7,050 bases of DNA, from assembly GCA_029934755.1 (NCBI GenBank), contig JAOZLQ010000017.1:1-7050 (forward strand), written 5' to 3'. The notes below the pieces were generated by a model, which ran no database searches, was not told where the DNA came from, and saw only the letters and a list, made by a program, of their open reading frames with translations. The stretch comes from Desulfuromusa sp. Lineage in GTDB: Bacteria; Desulfobacterota; Desulfuromonadia; Desulfuromonadales; Geopsychrobacteraceae. Shown here piece by piece: positions 1 through 7,050 of this stretch. A program made the position numbers and the translations under genes. Numbering within the stretch: the first letter of the stretch is position 1; the number at the start of each line of letters is the position of its first letter.

Positions 1-272
1 TGCAATCCGGTAATATCTAAACCCGCAGCTGGGTTGTCTTCACCCGTAGTTGCTCCACCATAGGCATGACCATATAGATTAGCCCCTAAGGATTCAGCCA
101 AAGTCTCAACCCAAATATTTGCTCCTGGATCTGTGTAGCGGCCAAAATTACCTGTATCTGACAAACTATCACCATAAACAACAAGATTATCAAAGGTGCT
201 TGCACTACTTCCAAGTGGAATAACTAAAAGTAGAGCTAGAAATAATAAAACTGCCAATACATTTCTTTTCAT
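1..272 (-). CDS. Secreted GDSL/SGNH-family lipase or esterase, N-terminal part only
   Basis: The reading frame opens at ATG 272-270 and runs off the left edge after 90 full codons. The start is supported by AAGGAG at 285-280, 7 nt upstream. Residues 1-24 form an export signal: basic MKRN, a leucine-rich core, then SSA with likely cleavage before Ser25. The mature part opens with VVYGDSLSDTGN (31-42), block I of the GDSL/SGNH hydrolases, where Ser36 would be the nucleophile. AYGGATTG (70-77) fits block II, whose glycine helps form the oxyanion hole. Family members hydrolyse ester bonds in lipids or other acyl esters outside the cytoplasm. Blocks III and V, with the catalytic Asp/His, and any C-terminal anchor (autotransporter barrel or PEP-CTERM) lie outside the window, so the subclass and substrate cannot be named. 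G+C is about 40% by hand count, below the efflux genes. It lies 309 bases beyond the operon and probably has its own promoter. Confidence 0.9.
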   Translation of the reverse strand, partial: MKRNVLAVLLFLALLLVIPLGSSASTFDNLVVYGDSLSDTGNFGRYTDPGANIWVETLAESLGANLYGHAYGGATTGEDNPAAGLDITGL

Positions 273-581
273 GAAATTACTCCTTTATCGATTTAATTTG
301 CTGCTGAAATCTTCCATTCAATAAAAACCACTGATTCTCTATACTTCACTGTGTCGTATTAATGAGTCAAGCAGAACGGCGTTATTTTTTCTTCATCATC
401 GAGTTCGTAACGGTGACTACGGTAGATTTGCTACTAGAAAGTTCAAAAAACACTGTCGGTTTTCTTTGCATCTGCTGCAGGATCCTCTCATTCCAGCACA
501 ACATACAAGACGATCCAACCATTTGATATCAGGTTTTGTCTTACGAATAGTGAAAAGTAAAAATCATGTGAGTGAGGGGTA
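273..581. other. Intergenic region between the efflux operon and the GDSL gene; no convincing gene
   Basis: This 309-base A+T-rich stretch separates the end of the EamA gene from the GDSL start. It should carry the GDSL promoter and any operon terminator, but neither is clear. The best promoter-like pair on the minus strand is TTGACT (370-365) and TATAGA (343-338). Their 21-nt spacing is too long for a good sigma-70 site. TTGAAT with a weak TTAAAT lies nearer the gene. No G+C-rich hairpin followed by a T run was found. Two short open frames exist: 362-526 on the plus strand (54 codons, beginning MSQAERRYFF) and 522-382 on the minus strand (46 codons, beginning MVGSSCMLCW). Neither has a well-placed ribosome binding site nor a recognisable family, and they overlap each other, so neither is called as a gene. 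Confidence 0.6.
507..542. repeat. Imperfect inverted repeat downstream of the EamA gene
   Basis: The arms AAGAC (507-511) and AACC (517-520) pair with GGTT (532-535) and GTCTT (538-542), around an 11-base loop and an asymmetric internal loop of 5 against 2 bases. It lies 40-75 bases past the EamA stop on the transcribed strand. It could form a weak hairpin in the operon's 3' untranslated RNA. There is no T run after it, so it is not called as an intrinsic terminator. Chance occurrence is quite possible. Confidence 0.25.
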
Positions 582-1445
582 TTAAATAGAAAACGATAGA
601 AATATAATTGCGACGACTGATACTGCGACTGCAAGCAATTTGCGTTGGGACAATGTTTCCATTTTTAAGGCTACCGACAGAATGAGTGCTGCGACAAAAC
701 TCATGTTGGCAATTGGAATGACAATACTTGCTTGGCCCTGCTCAACTGCAAGCATCAAGAAATTAACGATGAGAAAAACCAGAATTCCGGACACCAGGGA
801 ATAGACTGATTTTTTTGCCGTTATTTTAAAACGCTTTTCCCGGAATAGTGCATACCCGGCACCGCCGAAGATCCAACAGATCGAGCCGATTAACAACAAC
901 GATTGCAGAGAGGCTCCCTGCATAAATCCAGATTTTGATGTAACCCCATAGAATGCCCGGAAAAATGATGCTGTGATCGCCAGAGCGAAAAAAAACGCAT
1001 AACGTTTTTCGGTGCAGTTAGGTTGCTTGTTGCGTCGATAGAGCAGAAAGACTGCGAACAGACCAAGAACTATCCCGATGATTTTAAATGAACCCAACGG
1101 CTCGTCTAAAAGAAACAATGACAGTAGTACGACACCAACCGTATTCAGGCGGTAAATTGTCGATCCTAGGCTTGTATCTATATGGGTAAGACTCTCAAGG
1201 AGGAATAAATTTGATATTGTCAGTAGCAGCCCCGCAGCCAGCCCATAAGTCAGAGAGATGGGGTCTAAAACAAGGGGATCTCCTGATATCCCCAGCATCG
1301 TAAACTGCAGAATTGTCCAGACCACCCCAATACCGAACACATACATCCCGCGGGAACGATCCCGGCTCGAATAGCGCTTGAAGACGACATCGTTGACTCC
1401 AGCACAAACAAGACTCATTAATGCAAATTGAATTGGAGAGATCAT
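582..1445 (-). CDS. EamA-family drug/metabolite transporter (DMT superfamily)
   Basis: This is a 287-residue, very hydrophobic inner-membrane protein with about ten predicted transmembrane helices (roughly 4-22, 33-50, 61-83, 91-113, 120-137, 147-168, 181-200, 212-234, 239-261, 268-286). That is the usual length and topology of the 10-TMS EamA carriers. The two halves look like the family's internal duplication: helix 4, a DEPL turn (114-117) and helix 5 in the first half match helix 9, a METLS turn (262-266) and helix 10 in the second. Family members export or import small metabolites such as amino acids, nucleosides or drugs; nothing here identifies the substrate. The ATG at 1445-1443 overlaps the channel-gene stop as ATGA, with GAGG at 1453-1450 as a modest ribosome site, so translation is probably coupled. 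The stop is TAA at 584-582. It is the last gene of the operon visible here. The family is secure, the role unknown. Confidence 0.9.
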   Translation of the reverse strand: MISPIQFALMSLVCAGVNDVVFKRYSSRDRSRGMYVFGIGVVWTILQFTMLGISGDPLVLDPISLTYGLAAGLLLTISNLFLLESLTHIDTSLGSTIYRLNTVGVVLLSLFLLDEPLGSFKIIGIVLGLFAVFLLYRRNKQPNCTEKRYAFFFALAITASFFRAFYGVTSKSGFMQGASLQSLLLIGSICWIFGGAGYALFREKRFKITAKKSVYSLVSGILVFLIVNFLMLAVEQGQASIVIPIANMSFVAALILSVALKMETLSQRKLLAVAVSVVAIIFLSFSI

Positions 1446-2902
1446 GGTGCCTCGGTTGCCGTCTGTTTTTTATCGAATGGTATCGATGTCCATCCGCCAC
1501 CTAGTGCTTTATAAAGCCTCACCAGATTAGAGATGGAGGTACCATTGCTTCTAGCAAGTTCATCTCGCAAAATCAGAAGTGCCCGCTGAGCATCCAGCAC
1601 ATTATTGAAATTGACCAGACCTGCCTGATACTGATCATCGGCAAGTTCTGCTGCTCGTTCTGCTGCAACAGCGGCGTTGGTGATCAAATCACGTCTTTGT
1701 TGCTCTGTGGCATAAGCAACCAGCGCATTTTCCACCTCTTCCAAGGCACGGAGAATAGTGAGTTCATAATGGATCAGAGCCTGTTCCTGGCGGGTATTCT
1801 GAATTTCAATATTTTGGCGAATGGCACCGGCGTCAAAAAGATTCCAGGTCACTCGGGGACCCAATCCCCAGGTTTTGCTGGAGGTTTGCAACAGATCTCC
1901 AACACTGAGTGCTTCGAGCCCCAGGGTGCCAAACAAACGAAATTTTGGATAGAGATCGGCTGTTGCGACTCCGATGCGGGCTGTTTGCGCGGCAAGTTCA
2001 CGTTCTGCACGACGAATATCCGGTCGGTGACGCAGAGTTTCGGCGGGAATCCCGACGGCAATGCTAAGTGGTAAGGAGGGTAATGGCTGTGTTGCCGCTA
2101 GCTCTTCGTGGAGGTTGCCGGGGTTCTCTCCCAGCAACACGGCGAGACGGTTTTTTGCGGCGTCCAGTCCTGCTTCCAATGCTGGGATTTGGGATCGGGA
2201 ACTTTCCAGAATGCGCAAAGACTCCTGCACTGCCAACTCCCCGATAATCCCCGCTTGAAAGCGTGAATCATTCAGTTCATAGCTTTCAAGTTGAATTTTG
2301 ATGTTGGCTCTGCTCACATCCAGGCGAGATTGGTAGGTTCGCACCTCCACATAGTTGAGTGCCACCTCTGCCAGTAGAGTCACCTGTAAGTCATTAAAAT
2401 TCTCCTGTGTTGCTTCAAGTTCAGCTTGCGCTGACTCTACCGAACGTTTAACACCACCAAAAACATCCAATTCCCAACTGGCATCAAACCCGGCAGAATA
2501 CATCTCACTCTCTGTTCCTGTCCCACTGTTCTTACTACTGCGGGATTTTGTAGCTGTTGCATCTGTATCCAGAGTTGGGAGAAATTGGGCCCGACTGATC
2601 CCACGCATCGCCCTGGCTTCGCGTATTCTGCTTTGAGCCACTTGCAGATTTAGATTTCCTTGAATAGCTCTCTCTTCCAGTGTAGCAAGCTGTGAATCCT
2701 CCAGGACTTCCCACCAACGTGCCAAGTTAACAGGATCAATTTGCTCAGAGGTGAGGCCATCTTGTAATTTAGTATGCCAACTTTTAGAAGATACCGGTTC
2801 TTCCTGAACATACTCTGGTCCCACTGCCACACAGCCACTGACCATCAGCACAACAGCAGTCAGCAGAATCGATAATAAAAAACCACGATCTTTTCTTGCC
2901 AT
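1442..2902 (-). CDS. Outer-membrane efflux channel lipoprotein, NodT/OprM family
   Basis: This is the outer-membrane exit duct of the pump, a TolC-like trimeric channel. From ATG 2902 the product is 486 residues, normal for the NodT-type family. It begins with a lipoprotein signal: MARKDRG, a hydrophobic core, then lipobox VSGC (21-24) with Cys24 as the acylated residue. Val at +2 rather than Asp fits outer-membrane sorting. Two outer-membrane-efflux repeats follow, about 70-255 and 285-470. Recognisable family segments are GFDASWELDVFGG (138-150), IPAETLRHRPDIRRAE (285-300), YPKFRLFGTLGL (318-329), WNLFDAGAIR (353-362) and the C-terminal LVRLYKALGGGW (460-471). Between these lie long heptad-like helices of the periplasmic tunnel. 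The start at 2902 is preferred because AAGGA lies 6 nt upstream and the signal peptide becomes textbook. In-frame starts also exist at 2929 (ATGA overlap with the pump stop) and 2962. The stop, TGA 1444-1442, overlaps the next gene's ATG. Confidence 0.93.
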   Translation of the reverse strand: MARKDRGFLLSILLTAVVLMVSGCVAVGPEYVQEEPVSSKSWHTKLQDGLTSEQIDPVNLARWWEVLEDSQLATLEERAIQGNLNLQVAQSRIREARAMRGISRAQFLPTLDTDATATKSRSSKNSGTGTESEMYSAGFDASWELDVFGGVKRSVESAQAELEATQENFNDLQVTLLAEVALNYVEVRTYQSRLDVSRANIKIQLESYELNDSRFQAGIIGELAVQESLRILESSRSQIPALEAGLDAAKNRLAVLLGENPGNLHEELAATQPLPSLPLSIAVGIPAETLRHRPDIRRAERELAAQTARIGVATADLYPKFRLFGTLGLEALSVGDLLQTSSKTWGLGPRVTWNLFDAGAIRQNIEIQNTRQEQALIHYELTILRALEEVENALVAYATEQQRRDLITNAAVAAERAAELADDQYQAGLVNFNNVLDAQRALLILRDELARSNGTSISNLVRLYKALGGGWTSIPFDKKQTATEAP

Positions 2903-2908
2903 TATTCT

Positions 2909-2913
2909 TCCTT
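2909..2913 (-). promoter_or_regulatory. Ribosome binding site that decides the outer-membrane channel start
   Basis: The minus strand reads AAGGA followed by AGAATA and then ATG at 2902, a 6-nt spacing. The competing upstream ATG at 2929 has only an AAGG about 12 nt away. This favours the start at 2902, leaving 23 nt between the pump stop and the channel start instead of a 4-nt overlap. Confidence 0.7.
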
Positions 2914-2925
2914 GTTTGGGTTGAC

Positions 2926-5900
2926 TCATGATTCTGTTTTGCCTTGTCTCCGGGCGCGCCAAGCACTCCCTTTTTCGCGGGCTGATTGAAACATATAGTA
3001 GAGCACTGGGATCAGGAAGATTCCAAACAGGGTGGTACTCAACATCCCGCTGAAAACCGTTGTGCCAATTGCTTTCCGGCTTCCAGCTCCAGCGCCAGTC
3101 GCAATCACCATCGGTACAAGTCCAAAGATAAAAGTGAAGGAGGTCATCAGCACTGGTCGGAAACGGATCCGGGCTCCATCAACGGCAGCTTCAGCAAGAG
3201 GGAGCCCATCTTCCCGTCGCGACTGGGCAAACTCGACAATCAGGATGGCATTTTTACTCGCCAATCCAACTAGCAGTACCAGCCCGATCTGAGCATAAAT
3301 ACTGAGACTGAAGCCCGCCAACCAAAGGCCAGTCAGGGCTCCCAGTGTCGCAACCGGGACTGAGATGATGATCGAAAATGGGATGTTCCAGCTTTCATAT
3401 TGTGCGACGAGAAAGAGATAGGCAAACAAAAGGGCGAGGGCAAACAGGATGGCCACTTGTCCACTGCTTTTTCGTTCTTGATAGGACATACCGGACCAAT
3501 CATAGCTGTACCCAGCAGGGAGAGTTTTTGCTGCAACTCGTTCCATTGCTGCCATTGCATCCCCGGAACTGTAGCCTGGAGCAGCGCCACCGTTAATTTT
3601 GATGCTGGTCAACTGGTTATAACGATTCACCGTCTGTGGGCCAAGAATTGTAGAAACACTAGCCAAACTGGTCATCGGCACCATCTTTCCGGTACTGCTG
3701 CGAACATAGATCCGGTCGATGTCATCAATCGAATCTCGATATGCCGTGTCGGCCTGAACTTTAACCTGATAACCCCGGTCATTCAGATTGAAATCGTTGA
3801 TATAGCGTCCACCCAACTGGGTTTGCAAGGCAGAGAATATTGTGCTGATCGGCACATTGAGGGTTTCGATCCGGGTTCGATCAATATTCAGGGAAAGCTG
3901 AGGAGTATTAGCGGTATAGGTACTGAATACCCGGCTCAGAGCTGGATCCTGATTGGCAGCTACCACCAACGCCTGGGCGGCCGCAACAAATTCCTGAGGA
4001 GTTTTGTCATCGAGCGCCTGCAACTGAAAGTTGAACCCTCCGGTTCGCCCCAGCCCACGAATGGGTGGAGGGGTAAAGGCACGAATGTTGGCTGCAGAAA
4101 TGGATGCCAGTTTTTGCTGAGCCTTTTTCAGAATACCATTGACATGCAGATCGGGCCCGCTCCGCTCATCCCATGGTGCCAGAATCACCAGGCCAAAAGC
4201 AACATTGTCACCTCGACCACTCAGCAGACTGAACCCACTGACAGCGAGAACGCTATCAATTCCTTTGATTTTTCGCAGCTCTTTGGTGGCCTGTTGCAAC
4301 ACTGCATCGGTACGTATTCTGGCAGCGGCTTCTGGTAACTGAAAATTCAGATAGATTAAACCCTGATCTTCCTGGGGAAGAAAACTGGTGGGGCGATTTT
4401 GAAACAGAGTGTAGCTACCACCAAAGACCAGCAATAACAATAATATAGCAACCAACTTCCAACGAATTAACCAGGCGGCTCCGGCGACATAACCTTTACG
4501 TGAGGTAAATAGTGCTTTGTTGAACCAGGCCAGCGGACCGTGATGGATGAGGGTTGGTTTTTTCAATAGCACTGCGCAAAGAGCCGGACTTAATGTCAGT
4601 GCACAGAAAGCTGAAATGACCACAGCGGTACAAATTGTCACCGCAAATTGTTTGTAGAGCTGACCGGTAATCCCAGGGAGAAATGCGACCGGAATGAAGA
4701 CCGCCAGTAGAACCAGGGTGGTGGAGATAATTGGTCCTGTCACCTGGCCCATCGCTTTGATCGCTGCCGCTTTTGGATTGAGATGATCTTCATGCATGAC
4801 CCGGTAGACATTTTCCACCACCACGATAGCATCGTCGACCACCAATCCGATCGACATGATCAGAGCAAATAGTGAGATGGTGTTGGCGTTATAACCAAGT
4901 GTAAGCAGTACAGCAAAAGTTCCAATCAGTGAAACGGGGATGGTGACGGTTGGTATCAAGGTCGAGCGCCAATCTTGAAGAAAAACGAAAGTCACTGCGA
5001 CGACAAGAAGAAAGGTGAGAAAGAGGGACCAGACCATTTCATGGATGGCCGTGGCAATGTAGCGGGTGGAATCATAGATGGTCTGATACTGCACATCACT
5101 TGGCATCCGCTCGGCTAACAGCTCCAGTTCTGCCGTAAGCTGCTCCATTGTCGCCAACGCATTGGCATCGGAAGAGCTGTAAACGGCCAGGGTTACTGCT
5201 GGCCCACCATTGAGGATCGAACGGGTACTGTATGATTCTGCACCAAGTTCGACTCTGGCGATATCCGCCATACGAACCAATCCGCCCTGATCATTGGTGC
5301 GAACGATAATATCGTTGAATTCATCAATGTTTTTGAGACGTCCTTTGGCTCGCAAGGTGTACTGAAGTTGTTGACCGGTATTGACAGGCTCCGAACCGAT
5401 GGTGCCGACAGCCGCCTGGACATTCTGTTGGCGGATCGCAGTGATCAGGTCATCTGCGGTCAATCCTAAAGCAGTCATGCGTGCTGGATTCATCCAGATC
5501 CGCATACTGTAGACAAGCTCACCAAAAATAGAGATATCGCTGACGCCGTCAATACGTATCAGCGTATCCTTGATAGTGCTGCTGACGTAGTTGCTTAAAA
5601 ATAGTTTGTCACGGGTTCCATCAGGTGAGTAGAAACTGATCGCCCCGAGCATATCGGAGGAACCTTTGCGCACCGTGACCCCTTGAGCAACAACCTCTTT
5701 GGGTAGTTTTGCCAATGCCGACTGAATCCGGTTTTGCAGATTAACCTGAGCGATAGCGGGATCAGTGCCGATTTCGAAGGTGACACTTAAACTGTAGCGA
5801 CCACTATTGGAAGAAGAGGATGACATATAGAGCATATCCTCGACACCATTGACGGCTGCTTCAATTGTTGTTGCCACACTGTTGGCGAGGACCTGCGCAT

Positions 5901-6060
5901 TTGCCCCCGGGTAGGTCGCACTGACCCGAAGAGTTGGTGGTGTGATCTTCGGGTATTGGGCAACCGGGATATTCATCATGGCAATCAACCCGGACAGGGT
6001 GATCAAAATTGCCAGAACCACAGCCAGTCGGGGACGATCAATGAAAACTTGTGAAATCAT
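2926..6060 (-). CDS. RND multidrug efflux pump, HAE1 family inner-membrane transporter (AcrB/MexF type)
   Basis: This is the proton-driven motor of the tripartite pump, a trimer that captures substrates from the periplasm or outer leaflet and passes them to the channel. At 1044 residues it has the normal HAE1 length and looks complete. TM1 is near 10-30. A large periplasmic loop (about 31-340) is followed by TM2-TM6 (343-497), then TM7 (533-553), a second periplasmic loop (to about 865) and TM8-TM12 (868-1024). Proton-relay residues are present: Asp409-Asp410 in GLVVDDAIVVVENV (TM4), Lys936 in GLASKNAILIVEFA (TM10), and Arg966 and Thr973 around RFRPVLMTS (TM11), matching AcrB D407/D408, K940, R971 and T978. 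The switch loop is GFSLLSGRGDN (609-619), one residue longer than AcrB's. Other family segments are FLQDWRSTLIPT (360-371) and DWSGMSYQE (854-862). The start ATG 6060-6058 lies 3 nt after the adaptor stop, with AAGGA at 6072-6068. The stop is TGA 2928-2926. The substrate is not determinable from sequence. Confidence 0.97.
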   Translation of the reverse strand: MISQVFIDRPRLAVVLAILITLSGLIAMMNIPVAQYPKITPPTLRVSATYPGANAQVLANSVATTIEAAVNGVEDMLYMSSSSSNSGRYSLSVTFEIGTDPAIAQVNLQNRIQSALAKLPKEVVAQGVTVRKGSSDMLGAISFYSPDGTRDKLFLSNYVSSTIKDTLIRIDGVSDISIFGELVYSMRIWMNPARMTALGLTADDLITAIRQQNVQAAVGTIGSEPVNTGQQLQYTLRAKGRLKNIDEFNDIIVRTNDQGGLVRMADIARVELGAESYSTRSILNGGPAVTLAVYSSSDANALATMEQLTAELELLAERMPSDVQYQTIYDSTRYIATAIHEMVWSLFLTFLLVVAVTFVFLQDWRSTLIPTVTIPVSLIGTFAVLLTLGYNANTISLFALIMSIGLVVDDAIVVVENVYRVMHEDHLNPKAAAIKAMGQVTGPIISTTLVLLAVFIPVAFLPGITGQLYKQFAVTICTAVVISAFCALTLSPALCAVLLKKPTLIHHGPLAWFNKALFTSRKGYVAGAAWLIRWKLVAILLLLLVFGGSYTLFQNRPTSFLPQEDQGLIYLNFQLPEAAARIRTDAVLQQATKELRKIKGIDSVLAVSGFSLLSGRGDNVAFGLVILAPWDERSGPDLHVNGILKKAQQKLASISAANIRAFTPPPIRGLGRTGGFNFQLQALDDKTPQEFVAAAQALVVAANQDPALSRVFSTYTANTPQLSLNIDRTRIETLNVPISTIFSALQTQLGGRYINDFNLNDRGYQVKVQADTAYRDSIDDIDRIYVRSSTGKMVPMTSLASVSTILGPQTVNRYNQLTSIKINGGAAPGYSSGDAMAAMERVAAKTLPAGYSYDWSGMSYQERKSSGQVAILFALALLFAYLFLVAQYESWNIPFSIIISVPVATLGALTGLWLAGFSLSIYAQIGLVLLVGLASKNAILIVEFAQSRREDGLPLAEAAVDGARIRFRPVLMTSFTFIFGLVPMVIATGAGAGSRKAIGTTVFSGMLSTTLFGIFLIPVLYYMFQSAREKGSAWRARRQGKTES

Positions 6061-6063
6061 CTA

Positions 6064-7050
6064 TCAGTCCTTTTTCCCGTTGCCAGCAGTTGTGGTTTTT
6101 ACCAACTGCCCTGGACGCACCTTTTGCACCCCCTGAACAATGACTTTTTCCCCGGCATTCAGGCCAGTTTCAATTGCCCACAACGAGCCGATGGTGGCTC
6201 CTGTTGTGACAGCTCGCTGCTCTACCTGATTTTGATCATTGACCACTAGTACATATCGTCCATTGCGATTTTCAAGAATGGCAGATTGTGGAATAACTGG
6301 CATTAACTTCCCCTGACTCCGTCCCGCGACAAGGGTGACGTACTGCCCCGGCAATAAAAGGGCAGCAGAATTAGCAAAAAGAGCCCGTACGGCAACTGTT
6401 CCGGTGGTTGGATCAACCCGATTGTCGACAAAATCTATCTGCCCGAAATCGTCAAGCAGTTTGCCATCTGATAATTTCAGTCGTGGTTTCATGATACCGT
6501 TTATCTGTTTGCTTGAAGCATCAGTTTGAGCCGCCCTGATGGTAGAAATATCGTTTTCGCTGAGGGAAAACAGAACGCGGATCGGATCGAGCTGAACAAT
6601 TTGTGCCAGAGGTCCTGATGTCGGTCCGCACAGATTTCCTTTGGTTAAAGCCGTTGCCCCGATGCGGCCACTGATTGGAGCCAATACCCGCGTATATTCA
6701 AGCTCGATTTCAGATAGTCGCAAAACGGCTTGCGCTTCCTGTAACTCCGCACCAGCCTGCTGCTCTACCGCCTCAGCCACCTCAATATCGGTGATTGGAA
6801 TTCCACCGGAGCGCACCGCTTGAATCCGTTTTAAGTGTTGGCTGGCTTTTTTCAATAAGACCTGTGCTTTAGCCACACGTGCCCGGTTCGCTGCGACCCG
6901 CACCTGATAGGGTGCTGGTTCGATAATATAAAGCAGATCACCGGCACGAACGTCACTTCCCTCTTTGAAACAAATCTGCTCCAGAACACCACTGACCCGC
7001 GCTGGTAAATTGACTGTTTGTAGCGCTTCCACGTGGCCCACGTATTCAGT
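6064..7050 (-). CDS. RND efflux periplasmic adaptor (membrane fusion protein), N-terminus missing
   Basis: This protein bridges the RND pump and the outer-membrane channel. The frame is open to the right edge and encodes 328 residues beginning TEYVGHVEAL. The GTG at 7041 is internal, because the open TEYVG continues a conserved adaptor strand. The true start, with a signal peptide (or lipoprotein signal) of perhaps 40-60 residues, lies beyond the window. In fragment numbering, the first half of the barrel-sandwich (lipoyl-like) domain is about 12-45, with PARVSGVLE and EGSDVRAGDLLY. An alpha-helical hairpin for channel docking spans about 46-116. The second half of the lipoyl domain is near 117-140, with LAPISGRIG (123-131). 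A beta-barrel follows, and then a membrane-proximal domain ending in a lysine-rich tail (NGKKD). The helix turn near 80-90 (RSGGIPITDIE) fits this family. The stop TGA 6066-6064 sits 3 nt before the pump start, so the two genes are surely co-transcribed and probably coupled. Confidence 0.95.
   Translation of the reverse strand, partial: TEYVGHVEALQTVNLPARVSGVLEQICFKEGSDVRAGDLLYIIEPAPYQVRVAANRARVAKAQVLLKKASQHLKRIQAVRSGGIPITDIEVAEAVEQQAGAELQEAQAVLRLSEIELEYTRVLAPISGRIGATALTKGNLCGPTSGPLAQIVQLDPIRVLFSLSENDISTIRAAQTDASSKQINGIMKPRLKLSDGKLLDDFGQIDFVDNRVDPTTGTVAVRALFANSAALLLPGQYVTLVAGRSQGKLMPVIPQSAILENRNGRYVLVVNDQNQVEQRAVTTGATIGSLWAIETGLNAGEKVIVQGVQKVRPGQLVKTTTAGNGKKD

Noticed and set aside
336..361. 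Minus strand reads TAATACGAC followed 9 bases later by TATAGAGA, resembling a T7 phage promoter
   Set aside because: The T7 promoter has only 4 bases between these blocks, so the spacing is wrong. No phage genes are present. It is probably chance in A+T-rich DNA.
445..465. Minus-strand hairpin AGAAAAC / GTTTTTT as a possible terminator
   Set aside because: The stem has a single G-C pair and one G-U wobble, and the T run is used in the stem itself. It is too weak to call.
475..485. Overlapping CTGCAG and GGATCC sites that resemble a cloning polylinker
   Set aside because: There are only two abutting six-base palindromes and no other vector sequence around them. Chance is the simplest explanation.
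3400..4338. A 312-codon open frame on the plus strand inside the pump gene
   Set aside because: It lies wholly antisense to the conserved RND coding sequence, and its product has mixed composition, many cysteines and no recognisable domain. It is a shadow of the real gene.
7039..7041. GTG at 7041 as the start of the adaptor
   Set aside because: The frame is open upstream to the edge and reads TEYVG, a conserved internal adaptor strand. A start here would lack any export signal, which a periplasmic adaptor needs.
7031..7043. Perfect palindrome ACGTGG-C-CCACGT near the right edge
   Set aside because: It falls inside the conserved adaptor frame and is explained by the Val-Gly-His-Val codons. 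No other copy was noticed nearby.

Overview
The window holds most of a Gram-negative tripartite RND efflux operon, with a drug/metabolite-transporter gene attached to its end, followed by the first part of a secreted GDSL-type lipase/esterase gene. Every supported gene lies on the minus strand, so transcription runs from the right edge towards the left. An outer-membrane lipoprotein channel and an inner-membrane RND pump require two membranes, so the host is a diderm, most likely from the proteobacterial/desulfobacterial sphere. The sequence alone does not fix the taxon. Sample lines of the pump gene are roughly half G+C.

Layout, in direction of transcription. 7050-6064: periplasmic adaptor (membrane fusion protein), whose N-terminus and signal peptide lie beyond the right edge. 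6060-2926: complete 1044-residue HAE1-family RND pump (AcrB/MexB/MexF type), starting 3 nt after the adaptor stop. 2902-1442: NodT-type outer-membrane factor lipoprotein, 486 residues from the start preferred here. 1445-582: 287-residue EamA-family (DMT) transporter whose ATG overlaps the channel-gene stop as ATGA. 581-273: a 309-base stretch with no convincing gene. 272-1: N-terminal 90 codons of an exported SGNH/GDSL hydrolase, which continues past the left edge.

The adaptor, pump and channel should assemble into one envelope-spanning, proton-driven exporter. The pump keeps the expected proton-relay residues but has fewer aromatic residues than AcrB in the deep binding pocket. The EamA protein is an independent inner-membrane carrier. 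Its coupling to the channel gene suggests co-expression and perhaps a shared substrate or stress, but this is inference. No regulator, promoter or convincing terminator for the operon is visible. The GDSL gene has its own strong ribosome binding site and lower G+C, and is probably a separate unit.

I found no RNA gene, CRISPR array, insertion sequence or clearly new system. The window is mostly a well-understood efflux locus; its least ordinary points are the coupled EamA gene and the altered pump pocket.
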